From contig DASWMI010000110.1 of the NCBI GenBank assembly GCA_036399835.1, forward strand, positions 1-8,338: a stretch of DNA of 8,338 nucleotides, read 5' to 3'. Origin of the DNA: DASYML01 sp036399835. Lineage in GTDB: Bacteria; Acidobacteriota; Blastocatellia; Pyrinomonadales; Pyrinomonadaceae. The notes under the pieces were generated by a model. It had not been told where the DNA came from, did not search any database, and saw only the letters and a list, made by a program, of their open reading frames with translations. Below are positions 5,722-8,338 of this stretch, one piece after another (the first letter of the stretch is position 1; each line of letters begins with the position of its first letter). Made by a program: the position numbers and the translations under genes.

Positions 5722-7359
5722 TTGCAACGCTCAAAGCTTGCCAAGCGTGCCCGGCTGCTCTTTTTTCTCGCCGCCATAGCCTTCTACTTTTACGGTCTGG
5801 GCCGTCTGCCGCTGCTCGGGCCGGATGAGCCGCGTTATGCGGAAGTGGCGCGCGAGATGTATCTGCGCGGCGATGCCATAACGCCCACGCTCGGCGGCCA
5901 CACCTGGTTTGAAAAGCCGCCCTTGCTCTACTGGATGATGATGGCGAGCTTTCGCGCGTCGGGCATCTCGGAAGCTTCGGCGCGTTTTGGACCAGCGCTC
6001 TGCGGCTTGCTCACGGTCCTGCTGGTCTACTGGATGACGCGGCGCGTCGAGCGGGCGAGCGATGAAGCCGAGACAGGCGGGCTGGCTCTCTGGACCAGCG
6101 CGCTGACGGCTTCGAGCGCGGGGCTAATCGTCTTCTCTCGCGGCGCGACGTTTGACATCATCCTGACGCTGACGCTGACGGCCTCGCTCGCCTCGCTTTT
6201 TGTTTACGAGCTGGAAAGGGAAGGCAGGCGCAGGCGATTTCTGCTGGCGGGATTTTATGCCTGCATCGGCGCGGCTTTGCTGGCGAAGGGGCTGGTCGGG
6301 CTAATCCTTCCGGCGGGCATCGTCGGCTGCTATTTTATCCTGCGGCGCAGTTGGCCCGGCAGGGGCTTGATGAAGAGCATGCTCTGGGGCTTGCCGCTCG
6401 CCATTCTGTCAGCCGCAAGCTGGTACGGGCCTGTGATGGCGCGTCACGGCTGGACCTTCGTTGACGAATTCTTTATCCAACACCACTTCGCGCGCTACAT
6501 CTCTGACAAATATCATCACCCGCAGCGTTTCTATTTTTATCTTCCGGTGATGGCGTTGATGGCGCTGCCGTGGACGCCGTTTCTGGCGGTGGCGCTCGCG
6601 CGCGTCAGGCGCTGGCAGTGGCGCGTGACGAATGCAAGCGAGCGGCTGCGTCTCTTCTCGCTCGCGTGGCTGGTCGCGCCCGTCCTCTTCTTTTCTCTTT
6701 CAGGCTCGAAGCTGCCGGGCTACGTGCTGCCGGCCTTGCCGGGCGCAACGCTCCTGGCGGGCGAGCTGCTGGCGCGCTTCGTGCGGACGGGCGAGGGACT
6801 CAAGACGATGCGCGCGACGGGCGCGCTGCTCCTGCTGTGTGCCCTGGCGCTCCCCGTCTACGCCTGGCGGAGCGGCTACGCCACGATAGCCTGCGCGCTT
6901 TTCGTCGCCGCGCCGCTCCTCCTGGCGAGCGTGTTTGCAATCTTCTGGACCAGCAGCCGCGAGCGGACTGCCGCTTCCATCGTCTTCGCGGTTTTTGTCT
7001 CGACCGCGCTCGCGCTCGGCTGTCTGATTGAGCGCGGCGCGCAGCGCAAATCCATGCGCGACCTTTTTCAACTAGCCTCCGCGCGCGGTTACGCTGCGGC
7101 CCCGGTCTTTAACCTGCACACCATCGAGCGCACATCGGAATTTTATGCAGGAGGCCGCGTGGTTTACGACGCGCAGGGCGAGCCACTCAAATTCGAGGGT
7201 CCCGCCCAGGTGGAAAACGCCGCGCGCGAAGAGGACCGACCCATCCTCGTGATAGTGCCCGCCAGGTATGCTTACCAATTAACAGATGATCCGGTCCTCG
7301 AAACAGAGACTATCGGCCAGAACGGCTCGGTCGCGCTCATCGCCGTCAAAAGAAAATGA
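5722..7359 (+). CDS. ArnT-like polytopic glycosyltransferase (GT83 / PMT-2 family)
   Basis: The 545-residue integral membrane protein has the layout of lipid-A aminoarabinose transferase ArnT and related GT-C enzymes, which move a sugar from an undecaprenyl carrier onto lipid A or another acceptor on the periplasmic face. After the first membrane segment (12-32) comes the loop with LLGPDEPRYAEVAREM (acidic pair D35-E36, the family's catalytic/metal region). WFEKPPLLYW follows at 62-71, and SGSKLPGYVLPALP at 327-340 is the family signature. Roughly a dozen hydrophobic segments run to about residue 435, then a soluble, probably periplasmic tail. Length matches ArnT (about 550). Three perfect CTGACG copies at 6163-6180 encode LTLTLT. 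The TTG start is chosen for its AAGGTGA site. No arnABC-type genes are visible, so the donor sugar and acceptor are unknown. Confidence 0.88.
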   Translation: MQRSKLAKRARLLFFLAAIAFYFYGLGRLPLLGPDEPRYAEVAREMYLRGDAITPTLGGHTWFEKPPLLYWMMMASFRASGISEASARFGPALCGLLTVLLVYWMTRRVERASDEAETGGLALWTSALTASSAGLIVFSRGATFDIILTLTLTASLASLFVYELEREGRRRRFLLAGFYACIGAALLAKGLVGLILPAGIVGCYFILRRSWPGRGLMKSMLWGLPLAILSAASWYGPVMARHGWTFVDEFFIQHHFARYISDKYHHPQRFYFYLPVMALMALPWTPFLAVALARVRRWQWRVTNASERLRLFSLAWLVAPVLFFSLSGSKLPGYVLPALPGATLLAGELLARFVRTGEGLKTMRATGALLLLCALALPVYAWRSGYATIACALFVAAPLLLASVFAIFWTSSRERTAASIVFAVFVSTALALGCLIERGAQRKSMRDLFQLASARGYAAAPVFNLHTIERTSEFYAGGRVVYDAQGEPLKFEGPAQVENAAREEDRPILVIVPARYAYQLTDDPVLETETIGQNGSVALIAVKRK

Positions 7360-7432
7360 TGAAGGCTGAGCGATGAAAGATAAACGATGAACCATCAATG
7401 AAAGATAGCTGGCTTTCCATTCATCATTCATC
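7358..7432. repeat. Cluster of GATGAA-type repeats forming an imperfect hairpin between convergent genes
   Basis: Starting inside the glycosyltransferase stop codon are GATGAAG (7358-7364), GATGAAA (7372-7378), GATGAAC (7386-7392) and ATGAAAGATA (7398-7407, also 7373-7382). The inverted form CATTCATCATTCATC follows up to 7432. The arms 7386-7404 and 7413-7432 can pair with one bulge and a few mismatches around the loop 7405-7412. It lies in the 83-base gap where two genes converge. The stem is AT-rich and no T-run follows, so it does not look like a standard intrinsic terminator. Confidence 0.55.
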
Positions 7433-7442
7433 GCCGCAGACT

Positions 7443-8338
7443 TTATGGCTTGAGGCTGGTCGTTTCCGCAGTGCGCAGGGATTTGTCGAAGAAGTCTATC
7501 ACGCGGCGGTCGTAAGCTTCGCCCTGCTCGCCCGTGGCCGAAGGCAGGTTGTAGCCTGTCAGCGGGAGGTCGCTTTTTATCTCGACGGGAGATTGAGCGG
7601 GGAAACATCCGGCGAGCGCGACCGTGGAGTCGCGCAAGGCTTCGGGCGCGTCTTCGCCTGTCAGCAGCAGGACGCGTCGGCCAGACAGGTAAGAGGCTGT
7701 CGGGCATCCCTGTGTCTCCTTAAAGCGGCCCATAAAGTAGATGCTCGCGCCCAGTCGGACGAGCGATTGCAGCAGGCTGTTGTTGACGCCGATACGCTCT
7801 CGCACAGCCGCGCGCAGCAGCTCGCGCGGAGAGGCGGGCACTGAATCGAGGACGAGCGCCTTGACGTTCTCCTGAGAGGCGGCGGCTTGCAGCGCAGCGT
7901 AGCCGCCCAGTTCTACGCCGTACAGCCCGGCGCGTTCTGCTATGAGGGGATGGCCCTGCGCCGTCTTGAGCGTGCGCAGGTGATTGAGCGCCGCCGAGAC
8001 GTCCGAGCCTTCGAGCGAGCCGAAGGTGGTCGAGCCTGTCAGAGGCGCTGGACCATGACCGCGCAGGTCCGGCCAGAGCACAGTGAAGTTTGTCGTCTCG
8101 TTGAGCTTGACGCCGAGGTTGAGCAGCCATGAGCGGTCCGCGCCGTAGCGATGCAGGAGGATGACGGCGGGCGCGCCCTCAGCACCGCGCAGCAGCCAGC
8201 CGCGAGCTTGCGTCCCGTCCGGGTTGGTCCAGGTCTCTTCCGTCGCCTTGAGTCCACGGTCGCTGCTCAGTGCGGCAAACTTATCTGGCGTCACCAGGTA
8301 TTCCTGCTGAGGCGGGTGGGCCACTTTGTAAACGACAT
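7443..8338 (-). CDS. Alpha/beta-hydrolase-fold protein lacking catalytic Ser and His (5' end outside window)
   Basis: The frame is open from the right edge to TAA at 7443-7445. The first in-window start-like codon, GTG at 8322-8324, is probably an internal valine because VVYK precedes it in frame with no obvious ribosome site, so an N-terminal segment, perhaps a membrane anchor, is likely missing. Residues below count from that GTG. The fold is recognisable: AVILLHRYGADRSW at 53-66 (oxyanion region, HR where HG is usual), FTVLWPDLRGHG at 80-91, GLYGVELGG at 133-141 (nucleophile elbow), VKALVLDSVPAS, then VLLLTGEDAPE (acid strand) and a C-terminal VIDFF helix. The elbow has Glu138 (GAA at 7911-7913) in place of Ser, and no histidine follows the acid strand. 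The fold is clear; activity as a hydrolase is doubtful, and a binding or structural role is inferred. Confidence 0.8.
   Translation of the reverse strand, partial: VVYKVAHPPQQEYLVTPDKFAALSSDRGLKATEETWTNPDGTQARGWLLRGAEGAPAVILLHRYGADRSWLLNLGVKLNETTNFTVLWPDLRGHGPAPLTGSTTFGSLEGSDVSAALNHLRTLKTAQGHPLIAERAGLYGVELGGYAALQAAASQENVKALVLDSVPASPRELLRAAVRERIGVNNSLLQSLVRLGASIYFMGRFKETQGCPTASYLSGRRVLLLTGEDAPEALRDSTVALAGCFPAQSPVEIKSDLPLTGYNLPSATGEQGEAYDRRVIDFFDKSLRTAETTSLKP

Larger units (their letters stand above)
1110..8231. repeat. Dispersed over-represented palindromic word TGGWCCA (16 copies)
   Basis: Exact copies begin at 1110, 1672, 2128, 2363, 3071, 3178, 3260, 3953, 4406, 4690, 5397, 5988, 6091, 6946, 8049 and 8225. 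Eight read TGGACCA and eight TGGTCCA on the plus strand; many extend to CTGGWCCAG. About one copy is expected by chance at this length and composition. Fifteen lie in genes and one in the 4375-4560 gap. The G/C-centred form TGGSCCA is seen only three times. The function is unknown. Confidence 0.75.

Noticed and set aside
5565..5777. Small minus-strand open frame of 70 codons in the divergent gap
   Set aside because: It overlaps the antisense of the glycosyltransferase 5' end and the promoter candidate, with no supporting start signal or family likeness.
5585..5779. Small plus-strand open frame of 64 codons in the divergent gap
   Set aside because: It has no good ribosome site, overlaps the well-supported start of the glycosyltransferase gene in another frame, and its sequence shows no recognisable feature.
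6163..6180. Three tandem CTGACG copies as a phase-variation repeat
   Set aside because: The unit is six bases, so copy change would keep the frame, and three copies encoding LTLTLT in a membrane helix are easily explained by coding.
7386..7432. Classic intrinsic terminator between the convergent genes
   Set aside because: The stem is imperfect and AT-rich, and neither strand has a T-run right after it; it is better described as inverted repeat copies.
8322..8324. GTG at 8322-8324 as the true start of the alpha/beta-hydrolase-fold gene
   Set aside because: The frame stays open to the window edge with the hydrophobic residues VVY just upstream and no ribosome site; an N-terminal extension beyond the window is more likely.

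Overview
The window is GC-rich bacterial chromosome with compact gene layout, short intergenic gaps and no transposase, integrase, phage gene, CRISPR array, rRNA or tRNA that I can see. Gene content (an exported SPOR-like/SpoIID protein ending in an SLH-like segment, a long-chain chromate transporter, a GT83-type membrane glycosyltransferase) and short GATGAA-type intergenic repeats suggest a Gram-negative environmental bacterium. Acidobacteriota, class Blastocatellia, is my best guess, but it is an inference from gene style and not proven by the sequence.

Layout from left to right. Positions 1-1693 (minus) are most of a secreted SpoIID/LytB-domain protein whose C-terminus runs off the left edge. 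Positions 1776-3209 (minus) are a two-domain chromate-type transporter (chrA). Positions 3235-4374 (minus) are a serine beta-lactamase/esterase-like hydrolase. These three are co-directional with gaps of 25 and 82 bases, so they are probably read together from the 186-base gap at 4375-4560, which holds a candidate promoter and repeat units. Positions 4561-5562 (minus) are a Gfo/Idh/MocA NAD(P)-dependent sugar dehydrogenase. It is divergent from an ArnT-like, 545-residue polytopic glycosyltransferase at 5722-7359 (plus), and the 159-base gap between them carries a candidate sigma70-type promoter overlapped by small inverted repeats. After an 83-base convergent gap filled by GATGAA-type repeats, positions 7443-8338 (minus) encode an alpha/beta-hydrolase-fold protein lacking its catalytic serine and histidine; its N-terminus lies beyond the right edge.

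Most genes with a clear assignment concern the cell envelope: peptidoglycan or spore-like wall remodelling, a PBP/esterase-like hydrolase, sugar-nucleotide oxidation and lipid-linked sugar transfer, plus anion efflux. The least expected signal is a DNA word and not a gene. The palindromic heptamer TGGWCCA occurs 16 times, about fifteen times the roughly one copy expected by chance. It occurs in all three codon phases and on both strands, which suggests selection or a mechanism acting on the DNA itself. I found no complete new multi-gene system.
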